64,000 nucleotides of DNA from the NCBI RefSeq assembly GCF_002264395.1, contig NZ_NFVA01000029.1, forward strand, positions 1 to 64,000, read 5' to 3'. Below the pieces are notes generated by a model. The model was not told the origin of the DNA. It did no database searches and saw only the letters and a list, made by a program, of their open reading frames with translations. The stretch's first letter is position 1. Each line of letters begins with the position of its first letter. Both the position numbers and the translations under genes were made by a program. This DNA comes from Paenibacillus sp. VTT E-133291 (GTDB taxonomy: Bacteria > Bacillota > Bacilli > Paenibacillales > Paenibacillaceae). Shown here piece after piece: positions 8,955-17,716 of this stretch.

Positions 8955-8981
8955 AGCATTGGTTTTCCAGTGCTTTTTTTG
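8955..8981 (+). terminator. Riboswitch-controlled terminator before ktrB
   Basis: AGCATTGG / CCAGTGCT pair (with a G-T wobble) around TTTT, followed by seven T. It lies 23 bases after the aptamer and 37 bases before the coding start. Premature termination with c-di-AMP bound is therefore the likely mechanism. Confidence 0.8.
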
Positions 8982-9017
8982 TTGGAATTCTTTAAATTTA
9001 GATAAGAGGGTGACGTA

Positions 9018-10376
9018 GTGGCTTCACAGTTTCGCAGGGTTTCTGAATCAAAGTTTCTGAAGCTTTCTCCGCCTCAGATTATGGTGCTTGGTTTTGCATC
9101 GATCATTCTGATTGGAGCCTTGCTGCTTATGCTTCCCATTTCGAGTACCAGCGGGAATGCTGTGAGTTTTATTGATGCGTTGTTTACTGCAACATCGGCC
9201 ACCTGTGTGACAGGACTTGTGGTGCTGGACACCGGGACGACATTCACCATTTTTGGGAAAACCGTAATTATGGTGCTTATCCAGGTTGGTGGCTTAGGGT
9301 TTATGACAATGGCGACCTTATTTGCCATGATGATGAAACGCAAAATTTCCTTGCGGGACAGACTGATCCTTCAGGAAGCCATGAACCAAGGCTCTATGGA
9401 GGGGATTGTTCGACTGATCCGTAGAGTACTTATTTATTCTTTGGTCATCGAAGGCTGTGCAGCGGTGCTTCTGTCCTTACGCTGGGCGTTTGATATGCCA
9501 CTGGGAAAGGCCATTTATTTTGGAATATTTCATGCGGTGTCTATGTTTAATAATGCTGGATTTGATATTTTCGGGGATTTCCGGAGTTTAACCGATTATG
9601 TATATGACCCGCTTGTGAACATCGTGGTGATGTTTCTGATTGTCTCTGGCGGGATTGGTTTTATTGTCATGTCGGATCTGGTGGAGTTTCGTGTCAAACG
9701 TAAATTATCTTTGCATAGCAAAGTTGTACTCTCCACCACGGCAGGGCTTATTCTTATCGGCGCTTTGGTTATTTTTATATTCGAATTTACAAATCAGCGC
9801 ACTCTGGGTAATCTGAATTTTGGCGGCAAAATATTATCGGCATTCTTTCAGTCTGTATCGCCCCGAACCGCTGGCGCCAACACGGTGGATATTGCCGGAC
9901 TGCGGCAAGCCTCACAGTTCTTTATGGTTATCCTTATGTTTATTGGTGCATCACCGGGCTCAACGGGTGGCGGGGTCAAGACTACGACCTTTACCATTAT
10001 GATTGGTGCAGTAATCGCGATGCTGCGCGGGCGTGAAGATGTTGTGCTGTTCCGTTACCGATTGGCGCAGGAGCGTATCTATAAAGCGTTGACGTTAACT
10101 TTACTGGCTTTACTATTGGTCCTTTCTGTATCAATGTTACTGTCCACAACAGAGGATAGTAATTTCTTAGCAATATTATTTGAGACGACCTCAGCCTTTG
10201 CTACGGTGGGACTAAGTATGGGGCTTACACCTGAACTGTCTGTTATCGGCAAGATTCTGATTTGTCTGACGATGTTTGCGGGTCGCCTAGGTCCATTAAC
10301 ATTAGTGTATGCGCTAGGACCAAAACAGGGTAAACCATTGTATAAGCACCCAGAAGGTAAAATAATTATTGGATAG
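9018..10376 (+). CDS. ktrB: KtrB potassium uptake channel subunit
   Basis: Membrane subunit of the Ktr K+ (Na+-coupled) uptake system of the TrkH/Ktr/HKT superfamily. The 452-residue protein has the fourfold M1-P-M2 plan. Pore-loop segments TSATCVTGL, NNAGFD, SPGSTGGGVKTTT and FATVGLSMG carry the selectivity-filter glycines. The start is GTG with AAGAGGG upstream. It is co-transcribed with ktrA, 13 bases downstream, under the c-di-AMP riboswitch. Confidence 0.94.
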   Translation: MASQFRRVSESKFLKLSPPQIMVLGFASIILIGALLLMLPISSTSGNAVSFIDALFTATSATCVTGLVVLDTGTTFTIFGKTVIMVLIQVGGLGFMTMATLFAMMMKRKISLRDRLILQEAMNQGSMEGIVRLIRRVLIYSLVIEGCAAVLLSLRWAFDMPLGKAIYFGIFHAVSMFNNAGFDIFGDFRSLTDYVYDPLVNIVVMFLIVSGGIGFIVMSDLVEFRVKRKLSLHSKVVLSTTAGLILIGALVIFIFEFTNQRTLGNLNFGGKILSAFFQSVSPRTAGANTVDIAGLRQASQFFMVILMFIGASPGSTGGGVKTTTFTIMIGAVIAMLRGREDVVLFRYRLAQERIYKALTLTLLALLLVLSVSMLLSTTEDSNFLAILFETTSAFATVGLSMGLTPELSVIGKILICLTMFAGRLGPLTLVYALGPKQGKPLYKHPEGKIIIG

Positions 10377-10389
10377 GAGTTAATCCGAA

Positions 10390-11058
10390 ATGAAAGCACA
10401 GCAATTTGTAGTAATCGGCTTAGGCCGCTTCGGTTCAAGTCTTGCGCTTGAACTGATGGAAATGGGCTACGAGGTGCTCGGCATCGATCACCAAGAGGAG
10501 CGCGTGGAGGATATGAGCGATCATCTGACGCATGCGGTAGTGGCTGATGCTACAGATGAAGGAATTATGCGCTCGCTTGGCGTACGGAACTTTGACTGTG
10601 GGATTGTTGCGATTGGTGACAATATGGAACGAAGCATTCTGGCGGCGATATTGTTAAAAGAGATCGGAGTCAAGCAAGTAGTAGCCAAGGCGATCTCGAT
10701 CCTTCATGGTCGTGCGTTGTCTAGGCTGGGTGTGGACAGGGTTATTTTTCCAGAGCGGGATATGGGCATTCGTGTAGCGCATCAGCTCGTGACACCCAAT
10801 TTGCTGGATTATATTGAACTTTCCAAGGATTATAAAATCGTCGAGCTAACCGTTCCGTCTTGCATGAACGGGAAAAGCTTATCAGATTTAAATACAAGAG
10901 CAAAATATGGCTGCAGTATTGTTGCCCTGAACCGGGAAAGTGGAATAATAGTGGCTCCAACGGCACATGATCATCTGAGTGAGGGAGACGTTATGGTACT
11001 CATTGGTTCTAATGAAAGTATTGATCGATTTGAGGATGAAGTTGTAAACCAGGATTAA
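10390..11058 (+). CDS. ktrA: KtrA cytosolic regulatory subunit (RCK)
   Basis: Nucleotide-binding gating ring of the Ktr K+ uptake system. The RCK_N Rossmann domain starts with G10-x-G12-x-x-G15, and the acidic strand end D34 follows. The C-terminal RCK_C domain (about 135-222) is the part that binds c-di-AMP in characterised KtrA. c-di-AMP would thus act twice here, on the leader RNA and on the protein. The length of 222 is typical. The ribosome-binding site is AGGAG. A terminator follows directly. Confidence 0.94.
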   Translation: MKAQQFVVIGLGRFGSSLALELMEMGYEVLGIDHQEERVEDMSDHLTHAVVADATDEGIMRSLGVRNFDCGIVAIGDNMERSILAAILLKEIGVKQVVAKAISILHGRALSRLGVDRVIFPERDMGIRVAHQLVTPNLLDYIELSKDYKIVELTVPSCMNGKSLSDLNTRAKYGCSIVALNRESGIIVAPTAHDHLSEGDVMVLIGSNESIDRFEDEVVNQD

Positions 11059-11065
11059 ATAGATA

Positions 11066-11105
11066 ATTCCTCCGTCCTTTACATAGGACGGAGGGATTTT
11101 TTTAA
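11066..11105 (+). terminator. Terminator of ktrBA
   Basis: CCTCCGTCCT / AGGACGGAGG form a perfect 10-bp stem, followed by GATTTTTTT. Confidence 0.92.
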
Positions 11106-11129
11106 TTAAGATTGCACGCAGAGTATGTA

Positions 11130-12032
11130 CTATACCTCTCGTTCCGTCAGAAACATCTCTTCTGTGACCTGCACGAGGCTGCGGGCCGCTGTGCTCAGGC
11201 TTCCATCGTCACGGTAAATCAGACAGGTAGTTCGCTGAGTCTGCTCCAGCTCCTTAATATGCAGAGATACCAGCCCACCGCCGTTTAACAGCTGCGGACG
11301 CAGATAAGACTTGGGCAGTAAGGCTGCCACATTGACTGTCGGCAGCAGCCGCACGATGGCTTCGAAGGAGTCAATCTCCATACGTACGTCCGGATCAATC
11401 CCGCAGCGCTGGAACAGATCGTCTGTTAGACGGCGGTACCAGGTGCCTTTGGAGAAGAGGATCATCGGCAGTCGGGACAGATCATTCATGGTTAGCTTAG
11501 AAGCATAATTCAGAGGATGATGCTCAGAGACAACCAGTCGAAGCTGATCCTCAAACAAAGAAATACAGCGCAGTCCAGGCTCTTGAATAGAGGATGCGAT
11601 CAGACCTATATCTGACTTTCCTTCACTGACAGAGGAGACAATCTCATGCGTTCGGCCGGTGATTAGCTTTAACTCCGAAGTCGGGTATTTCTCCATATAT
11701 GCGTTAACTAGTGGAGGCAGAGTGGTCTGCAGTGAGGTAAGTGAAGCCCCTAAGGTGACCAGCTTAGGCTCGCCTTCTTTGTATTTAGACAAAGCCTCCA
11801 GAAATTTAGAGCGCTGCTGCCGTTGTTCAAGTGCGTAGGAATAAGTAAGACGCCCAACCTCGGTTAACTCCAGGCGCTTGCCGTAACGATTAAATAGCGC
11901 GACACCCAGCCGTTCTTCCAGCTTGGAGATTTTACGAGATAAGGCAGGTTGGGACAGATTGAGCTGGCGGGAGGCCCGATTCAAGCTGGAGTGCTCCACA
12001 ACCGCTGCAAAAACATCTAAATCGTCAAACAT
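11130..12032 (-). CDS. LysR family transcriptional regulator, divergent from sdhCAB
   Basis: 300-residue LysR-type regulator. The N-terminal winged helix-turn-helix reads SLNRASRQLNLSQPALSRKISKLEERLG, split here by my notation only. A substrate-binding domain starts near residue 90. I place the start at 12032 (MFDDLDVF) because GAGAGGAA lies about 7 nt upstream; a longer frame to 12089 has no such site. The gene is transcribed away from sdhCAB, so autoregulation and control of succinate dehydrogenase are plausible, as LysR proteins often control the divergent neighbour. The effector is unknown. Confidence 0.85.
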   Translation of the reverse strand: MFDDLDVFAAVVEHSSLNRASRQLNLSQPALSRKISKLEERLGVALFNRYGKRLELTEVGRLTYSYALEQRQQRSKFLEALSKYKEGEPKLVTLGASLTSLQTTLPPLVNAYMEKYPTSELKLITGRTHEIVSSVSEGKSDIGLIASSIQEPGLRCISLFEDQLRLVVSEHHPLNYASKLTMNDLSRLPMILFSKGTWYRRLTDDLFQRCGIDPDVRMEIDSFEAIVRLLPTVNVAALLPKSYLRPQLLNGGGLVSLHIKELEQTQRTTCLIYRDDGSLSTAARSLVQVTEEMFLTEREV

Positions 12033-12153
12033 ATTTAGGTTCCTCTCGTAGTGCAATCTATAAACAGTAGTGACGAAATTCATAGCCATGAAGATAATAC
12101 TTCTTGCTCCATAAGGAAATAAAAGATTTGTCGGAAAATGTTGTCTTTCTAAA

Positions 12154-12168
12154 TGAGAATTATTATCA
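12154..12168. promoter_or_regulatory. Fur-box-like operator between lysR and sdhC
   Basis: TGAGAATTATTATCA matches the Bacillus 7-1-7 Fur box TGATAATnATTATCA at all positions but one. It lies 122 bp upstream of the lysR start and 267 bp upstream of sdhC. PerR and Zur consensus sequences fit less well. Confidence 0.6.
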
Positions 12169-12222
12169 TATAAAATCTATTCTTATGCGTTTATTGTATA
12201 ACGTTTAATAATTAGATTGCAA

Positions 12223-12284
12223 TTCCCTTATAAGGGAAAAAGGAGTAACATGAAAAGTGACACAAGATATTCACATTTTGTGAA
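12223..12284. promoter_or_regulatory. Two palindromes in the sdhCAB upstream region
   Basis: TTCCCTTATAAGGGAA (12223-12238) is a perfect 16-bp palindrome. TTCACATTTTGTGAA (12270-12284) is a perfect 6-3-6 inverted repeat. Neither has a following T-run, so operators are more likely than terminators. The whole intergenic space 12033-12434 is otherwise AT-rich, with no further gene. Confidence 0.5.
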
Positions 12285-12434
12285 AAAGAAAACAAAGTCC
12301 GGGAACCCAAGGATAGCGGTAAAATATAGACGTTCTGTCATTACATAGTCTACGTTATCCTGTGTCAAATGTAGTTCCGGCGGTGAATACACAATAATGA
12401 AAACGCTGTTTTAATCGGAAAGGGGTTACTTTGT

Positions 12435-13100
12435 ATGAAAGGATTTTATTCCAGAAAGATTCATTCCTTGCTAGGCGTTATCCCGCTTGGAGCTTTCTTC
12501 ATTGAGCACATGATGACGAATTTTGCGGCTGTAGAGGGTGGCGCTTCCGGTTTCACTGACAGCGTGATATGGCTGAATAGCCTGCCGCTTGTCTTCTTCC
12601 TGGAATTGTTCGGTATATGGCTTCCTCTGCTGTACCATGGCGTATACGGACTGTATATTGCGTATCAATCCAAGCCGAACTTGAACCGTTTCAACATTGA
12701 AAGAAACTGGCGTTATACGCTGCAACGCATTACAGGAATTATTACCTTTATCTTTATAGTCTGGCATTTGTTCCAAACCCGGGTTCAGGTGGCAGTCGGT
12801 AGTGTGGAGCATGAAGAATTAGGGGGTCTGATGCATGATATCGTGACTCAACCACTGATGTTGACACTGTACATTATCGGTATCGTTGCAGCATGCTTTC
12901 ACTTCTCCAATGGTATATGGTCTTTCTTGATCAGCTGGGGAATCACGGTAGGACCTCGTTCACAGCGGGTATCCTCTTACCTTTGTCTCGGTATATTTGT
13001 TCTTGTAACGTTTATGTTCCTCATTTCGCTAGTCACTTTCCGTGATGCTGAATTTCAAAGTGCAGCTTCCATAGCTCAGTCCATAAAGACTTTCATCTAA
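12435..13100 (+). CDS. sdhC: Succinate dehydrogenase cytochrome b558 subunit
   Basis: Membrane anchor of complex II that carries the hemes and passes electrons from SdhB to menaquinone. The 221-residue protein has five membrane helices. It keeps the histidines expected as axial heme ligands in this family: H25 (FFIEHMM), then those in LLYHGVYG, FIVWHLFQ and ACFHFSNG. This single large anchor is the Bacillus-type (class B) arrangement. AAAGGGG lies about 9 nt before the ATG. First gene of sdhCAB. Confidence 0.95.
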   Translation: MKGFYSRKIHSLLGVIPLGAFFIEHMMTNFAAVEGGASGFTDSVIWLNSLPLVFFLELFGIWLPLLYHGVYGLYIAYQSKPNLNRFNIERNWRYTLQRITGIITFIFIVWHLFQTRVQVAVGSVEHEELGGLMHDIVTQPLMLTLYIIGIVAACFHFSNGIWSFLISWGITVGPRSQRVSSYLCLGIFVLVTFMFLISLVTFRDAEFQSAASIAQSIKTFI

Positions 13101-13168
13101 GTAATTGCCCTCTCAGGACTACATTCCAGAATCCTTTCTGATATTTTCGATAAAGGGAGTGAACTATC

Positions 13169-14911
13169 ATGGCAACAGCAAATATCATTATTGTGGGCGG
13201 CGGTCTGGCCGGCCTGATGGCTACCATCAAGGCAGCGGAGTCCGGTGCACATGTTCATTTATTCTCATTAGTTCCTGTAAAAAGATCACACTCCGTTTGT
13301 GCGCAAGGCGGCATCAACGGTGCAGTAAATACGAAAGGGGAGGGCGACTCCCCTTGGGAGCATTTCGACGATACCGTTTATGGCGGTGACTTCCTGGCGA
13401 ATCAGCCACCAGTCAAGGCGATGTGTGAAGCAGCACCGGGTATCATTCACCTTATGGACCGGATGGGTGTAATGTTTAACCGTACACCTGAAGGGTTACT
13501 CGACTTCCGTCGTTTCGGCGGAACGAAACGTCACCGCACTGCATTTGCTGGCGCAACGACAGGCCAACAGCTTTTGTATGCACTGGATGAGCAAGTGCGC
13601 CGCTGGGAGTCTGAAGGTCTTGTAACGAAACGTGAGAACTGGGAATTTCTCTCGGCCATCATCGACGACGAAGGTGTATGCCGCGGCATAAGTGCCCAGA
13701 ATCTCAAGACGATGGAGATTGAGACTTTTCCCGCAGACGCAGTTATTTTAGCTAGCGGAGGTCCGGGTATTATTTTTGGTAAAACAACGAACTCCGTAAT
13801 TAATACGGGCACAGCCGCAAGTGCGGTGTACCAACAGGGCGTACATTATGCCAACGGAGAATTTATACAGATTCACCCAACGGCTATTCCAGGAGATGAC
13901 AAGCTCCGCTTAATGTCGGAATCAGCACGTGGTGAAGGCGGCCGTATCTGGACTTATAAAGATGGAAAGCCGTGGTATTTCCTTGAAGAGAAATATCCGG
14001 CCTATGGTAACTTGGTGCCGCGCGATATTGCTACACGTGAGATTTTTAATGTGTGTGTGGATCAAGGGCTGGGTATTAATGGTGAGAATATGGTGTATTT
14101 GGACCTCTCTCACAAGGACCCGAAAGAACTGGACGTAAAGCTTGGCGGGATTATTGAAATTTACGAAAAATTCATGGGAGATGATCCCCGTAAAATACCG
14201 ATGAAAATCTTCCCGGCTGTGCACTATTCTATGGGCGGTATGTGGGTTGATTACAACCAAATGACAAACATTCCTGGTCTGTTTGCGGCAGGCGAATGTG
14301 AATATCAATATCATGGAGCGAATCGCTTAGGCGCTAACTCTCTGGTATCTGCTATTTACGGTGGTATGGTTGCTGGACCAAAGGCTGTTGAATACATTAA
14401 AGGTTTGAAGAAATCATCACAAGATATCTCTTCTTCCGTATATGACAGCTTCCACAAAAAGCAGACAGACAAATATGAGTCTCTGTTAGCGATGTCAGGT
14501 ACAGAGAACGCTTATGTGATTCATAAGGAACTGGGCGAATGGATGACCGCCAATATGACGGTTGTACGGCACAATCCGAAGCTGGAAGCGACCATTGGCA
14601 AAATCAAAGAGCTTAAAGCACGCTATCGCAATATCAATATGAACGATACGTCACGCTGGAATAACCAAGGAGTGGCATTCACCCGTCAGCTGTGGAACAT
14701 GCTGGAGCTGTCCGAAGCGATGACACTGGGAGCGCTTATGCGCAATGAGAGCCGCGGCGCTCATTACAAGCCGGAATTCCCGGATCGTAATGATGAGGAA
14801 TTCTTGAAGACCACGAAAGCTGCCTGGACTGCAGACGGTCCGCAAATCTCTTACGACGAAGTCGATGTCTCACTGATCCCTCCGCGGGTCCGTGATTATT
14901 CGAAGGATTAA
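13169..14911 (+). CDS. sdhA: Succinate dehydrogenase flavoprotein subunit
   Basis: FAD-containing catalytic subunit that oxidises succinate to fumarate in the TCA cycle. The dinucleotide-binding motif GGGLAGLMA is at about 10-18. The segment HSVCAQGGINGAVNTK around 48-63 carries the flavin-linking histidine region. RHRTAFAG, HPTAIPG and SARGEGGRIW hold substrate-binding and proton-shuttle residues, and GEC-YQYHGANRLGANSL closes the FAD site. The length of 580 is normal. AAAGGGAG precedes the ATG by about 10 nt; 68 bases separate it from sdhC. Confidence 0.97.
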   Translation: MATANIIIVGGGLAGLMATIKAAESGAHVHLFSLVPVKRSHSVCAQGGINGAVNTKGEGDSPWEHFDDTVYGGDFLANQPPVKAMCEAAPGIIHLMDRMGVMFNRTPEGLLDFRRFGGTKRHRTAFAGATTGQQLLYALDEQVRRWESEGLVTKRENWEFLSAIIDDEGVCRGISAQNLKTMEIETFPADAVILASGGPGIIFGKTTNSVINTGTAASAVYQQGVHYANGEFIQIHPTAIPGDDKLRLMSESARGEGGRIWTYKDGKPWYFLEEKYPAYGNLVPRDIATREIFNVCVDQGLGINGENMVYLDLSHKDPKELDVKLGGIIEIYEKFMGDDPRKIPMKIFPAVHYSMGGMWVDYNQMTNIPGLFAAGECEYQYHGANRLGANSLVSAIYGGMVAGPKAVEYIKGLKKSSQDISSSVYDSFHKKQTDKYESLLAMSGTENAYVIHKELGEWMTANMTVVRHNPKLEATIGKIKELKARYRNINMNDTSRWNNQGVAFTRQLWNMLELSEAMTLGALMRNESRGAHYKPEFPDRNDEEFLKTTKAAWTADGPQISYDEVDVSLIPPRVRDYSKD

Positions 14912-14986
14912 TCTTTCCCAGCAGTGAAACAGCTTGCGAGGCAAGCTTAATGAAATAAAATTAGGCAATTTGAGGAGGGAACCATT

Positions 14987-15751
14987 ATGGCGGAAACTGC
15001 TACAGCTCCCAAAAACGTAAAGTTTATCATCACCCGCCAGGACGATCCACAAAGCTCATCTTATGTTGAGGAATTTGAGCTTCCTTATCGTCCGGGTATG
15101 AATGTAATCAGTGCTTTGATGGAAATTCAGCGTAATCCTGTGAATGCCAAAGGTGACAGCACCGTTCCGGTATGCTGGGATTCCAACTGTCTAGAAGAGG
15201 TATGCGGAGCTTGCTCGATGGTGATCAACGGCAAACCCCGCCAAGCCTGCGCAGCGCTTATAGACAATCTGGAGCAACCTGTACGCATTGAGCCAATGAA
15301 GACATTTCCGGTGGTGCGTGACTTAGTGATTGACCGGACTCGGATGTTCAATGCACTGAAACGAGTAAAGGCCTGGATTCCGATCGATGGTACGTATGAC
15401 CTTGGGCCGGGACCACGGATGCCGGAGAAGAAACGGCAGTGGGCTTATGAATTATCTAAGTGTATGACTTGCGGCGTATGCTTGGAGGCTTGTCCGAATG
15501 TCAACGAGAAGACGGATTTCATCGGACCCGCAGCCATCTCTCAAGTACGCCTGTTCAATGCTCATCCTACGGGCGAAATGAATGCTGATGAAAGATTGGA
15601 CGCATTGATGGAAGATGGCGGTATTGACGGCTGTGGTAACTCACAGAACTGTGTACGCGCTTGTCCAAAAGGGATTCCTCTGACTACCTCCATTGCAGAA
15701 ATTAATAAGCAGACGACAAAACATATGTTCAAACGCTGGTTAGGTGTGTAA
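14987..15751 (+). CDS. sdhB: Succinate dehydrogenase iron-sulfur subunit
   Basis: Electron-transfer subunit with three clusters. The [2Fe-2S] ligands are in CWDSNCLEEVCGACS and a later cysteine (RQAC). The [4Fe-4S] and [3Fe-4S] ligands are in CMTCGVCLEACPN and CGNSQNCVRACPKG. The protein has 254 residues. GAGGAGGGA lies upstream of the ATG, 75 bases after sdhA. It ends the sdhCAB operon and a terminator follows. Confidence 0.97.
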   Translation: MAETATAPKNVKFIITRQDDPQSSSYVEEFELPYRPGMNVISALMEIQRNPVNAKGDSTVPVCWDSNCLEEVCGACSMVINGKPRQACAALIDNLEQPVRIEPMKTFPVVRDLVIDRTRMFNALKRVKAWIPIDGTYDLGPGPRMPEKKRQWAYELSKCMTCGVCLEACPNVNEKTDFIGPAAISQVRLFNAHPTGEMNADERLDALMEDGGIDGCGNSQNCVRACPKGIPLTTSIAEINKQTTKHMFKRWLGV

Positions 15752-15780
15752 TAAGTAGTACCGCCAGATCTTTAATATCG

Positions 15781-15826
15781 AGCTATCCTCAATGGTGGAT
15801 TTTTATTCGCTGAGGATAGCTTTTTT
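15781..15826 (+). terminator. Terminator of sdhCAB
   Basis: AGCTATCCTCA / TGAGGATAGCT is a perfect 11-bp stem followed by TTTTT. Confidence 0.9.
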
Positions 15827-15938
15827 GTTTATAATTGGTAGGGAATAGGAAATTGTCTAGATCAGAAGAATGAATAGCATATGCTATAATATCCATTGTT
15901 AACGTACGTTAGGTGTGGAACAACAGGGAGGAATAATC

Positions 15939-16730
15939 GTGATTTGTCGGGAGCATGATGGAGCAATTGTAATGGTTAAACAGCATGATCACGGGAAGTT
16001 AGCTGGAGAGCTTGCCATTTGGTTCAAGGAAGAGCATGTGCCAGAAGAAGGACTCCGGGATGAGGTGCTTTGGGCGGTAGCTGAACATGACCGGGGCTGG
16101 ATTGATCTGGATGAGACGCCCTTTTGGAACGATGCGGAGAGCGCGCCTTACACCTTTATTGATTTTCCTGTGGTACCGAAGCTGACCTTTTATAAGCGAG
16201 GACTTGATGAGATCGAAGAGCGAACACCCTATGGAGCGCTTCTGTGCAGCTTGCATTTTGAACGACTCATTAAGATTTCGGGACTGGATAATCCAGAACT
16301 GAAATTGTATCAAGCGCATGAAGCGGAACGTAGATCCCGTATTCACCGAGCGCTGGAAGTATCCAAACCGATTGGTGAGGATGAACTGTATTATGATGCT
16401 CGTCTTTTAGAATTCTGCGATGATTTATCTTTATATTTGGCTTTAAATGAGCCGGGTAGCCCGAAATCTGAGGAGCATCCATGGTGGCGTGAAGGGTTTT
16501 CTGGCAGTGAAGATTTCAGTTTTACGTCAGGTCGTACGATAACCGTGGAGTGGAAAGATAAGTCAACGTTAATTCTGGATCCTTTTCCCTTTAAGAAGAC
16601 GGTGGAAGTAGCCTTTATGATGAAACGAGTCCCAAAAACAGAAATTGCTAAGAGAGGCATCGCATCCGCATACAGTGATACGCCAGAGGAAGAATGTAGA
16701 ATTGTACTAACGGCTCTAAACGAAAGCTGA
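15939..16730 (+). CDS. DUF3891 family protein
   Basis: Protein of 263 residues of the DUF3891 family; the molecular function is not known. It begins MICREHDGAIVMVKQHDHGK, and the family's N-terminal Q-x-D-H and a later AVAEHDRGW motif hold several histidines and acidic residues, suggesting a metal-binding HD-like core. I chose the GTG at 15939 because AGGGAGG lies 7 nt upstream; a frame open to 15915 overlaps that site. It starts a three-gene run with the phosphoesterase (19 bases on) and an acetyltransferase. Confidence 0.8.
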   Translation: MICREHDGAIVMVKQHDHGKLAGELAIWFKEEHVPEEGLRDEVLWAVAEHDRGWIDLDETPFWNDAESAPYTFIDFPVVPKLTFYKRGLDEIEERTPYGALLCSLHFERLIKISGLDNPELKLYQAHEAERRSRIHRALEVSKPIGEDELYYDARLLEFCDDLSLYLALNEPGSPKSEEHPWWREGFSGSEDFSFTSGRTITVEWKDKSTLILDPFPFKKTVEVAFMMKRVPKTEIAKRGIASAYSDTPEEECRIVLTALNES

Positions 16731-16749
16731 AGGGAAGGAGAAACTCCGT

Positions 16750-17682
16750 ATGAAGATACAATCGTCTGGGGCTTCTCCCAATAAGAAAAATAAAGACACT
16801 CACTCTAGCACCTCTGAACGTCGATCTAAGGGCAAGACAACGATGACCCGCCGGCAATTCCTTGTTCGAGGTGCGGCTACTGTAATCGGCGCAGGCTTGC
16901 TCACAAGTGGTTACGCTTGGCAAGGGGAGCCCAACTGGATTCAGGTTACTAAGCTGAAATTGTCCTTCAAAGATATTCCCTCTGCTTTTTCAGGCATGAA
17001 GGTTGTCCATTTCAGTGATACTCACCTTGGGTTTAATAAGGATGCCCGTGATCTGGCTCGACTTGCAGAGCGTATAGCTAAGGAGGAACCCGATCTTATA
17101 TGTTTTACAGGTGACATCGTGGACAGCAACCCTGAGGATCTTGTAGATGCCATACCTGTATTGGCAGAGCTGAGTGCTTCTCTAGGAAAATATGCGGTGC
17201 TAGGCAACCATGATTTCAAGAATACGAAGCGGATTATCGAGTTGTTTACATCAGCTGGATTCCGGGTGCTAAGGAATGATTCTTATCTTCTAAAAAGAGG
17301 CGGAGCAGTTATGGCTGTGACCGGGCTGGATGATCTGCTGCATGGTGAGCCTGACCCTGTGAAGGCACTCAGGGGTGTGCCTGCAGGAACCTTTACCGTT
17401 CTGATGATGCATGAACCGGATTATGCTGATATAGCACAGGCTCATTCATTTCACCTGCAGCTATCCGGGCACAGCCATGGGGGACAGATTCGCCTGCCGT
17501 TTGTAGGTGCTCCATTCACCCCTTATGGGTCTCAAAAGTACATAAATGGATTGTATTATACAGATACCAAGCGCATGCCAGTGTATGTGAATAGAGGTTT
17601 CGGCGAAACAGTCATGCCTTTTCGGTTTCTATGTAGGCCTGAATTAACGGTGCTGACATTGCATCATTCAACGGATGAATAG
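16750..17682 (+). CDS. Metallophosphoesterase with Tat-type signal (YkuE/YaeI-like)
   Basis: Calcineurin-like phosphoesterase expected outside the membrane. After a polar N-terminus, TRRQFLVRG (about residues 34-42) and a hydrophobic stretch form a twin-arginine signal. Metal-site motifs appear in order: SDTHLG, GDIVDS, GNHDF, and GHSHGGQIRLP. The architecture is that of YkuE/YaeI-type enzymes, some of which act on UDP-sugar lipids. The substrate cannot be told here. AAGGAG precedes the ATG by about 8 nt. Middle gene of a three-gene run. Confidence 0.88.
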   Translation: MKIQSSGASPNKKNKDTHSSTSERRSKGKTTMTRRQFLVRGAATVIGAGLLTSGYAWQGEPNWIQVTKLKLSFKDIPSAFSGMKVVHFSDTHLGFNKDARDLARLAERIAKEEPDLICFTGDIVDSNPEDLVDAIPVLAELSASLGKYAVLGNHDFKNTKRIIELFTSAGFRVLRNDSYLLKRGGAVMAVTGLDDLLHGEPDPVKALRGVPAGTFTVLMMHEPDYADIAQAHSFHLQLSGHSHGGQIRLPFVGAPFTPYGSQKYINGLYYTDTKRMPVYVNRGFGETVMPFRFLCRPELTVLTLHHSTDE

Positions 17683-17716
17683 GCTGATATTTTAGCTGCA
17701 TGGAGGAGGAGAGAGT

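Noticed and set aside
12397-12412. Possible catabolite-response element before sdhC
   Set aside because: ATGAAAACGCTGTTTT departs from the cre consensus at about three key positions, too weak to report as a site.
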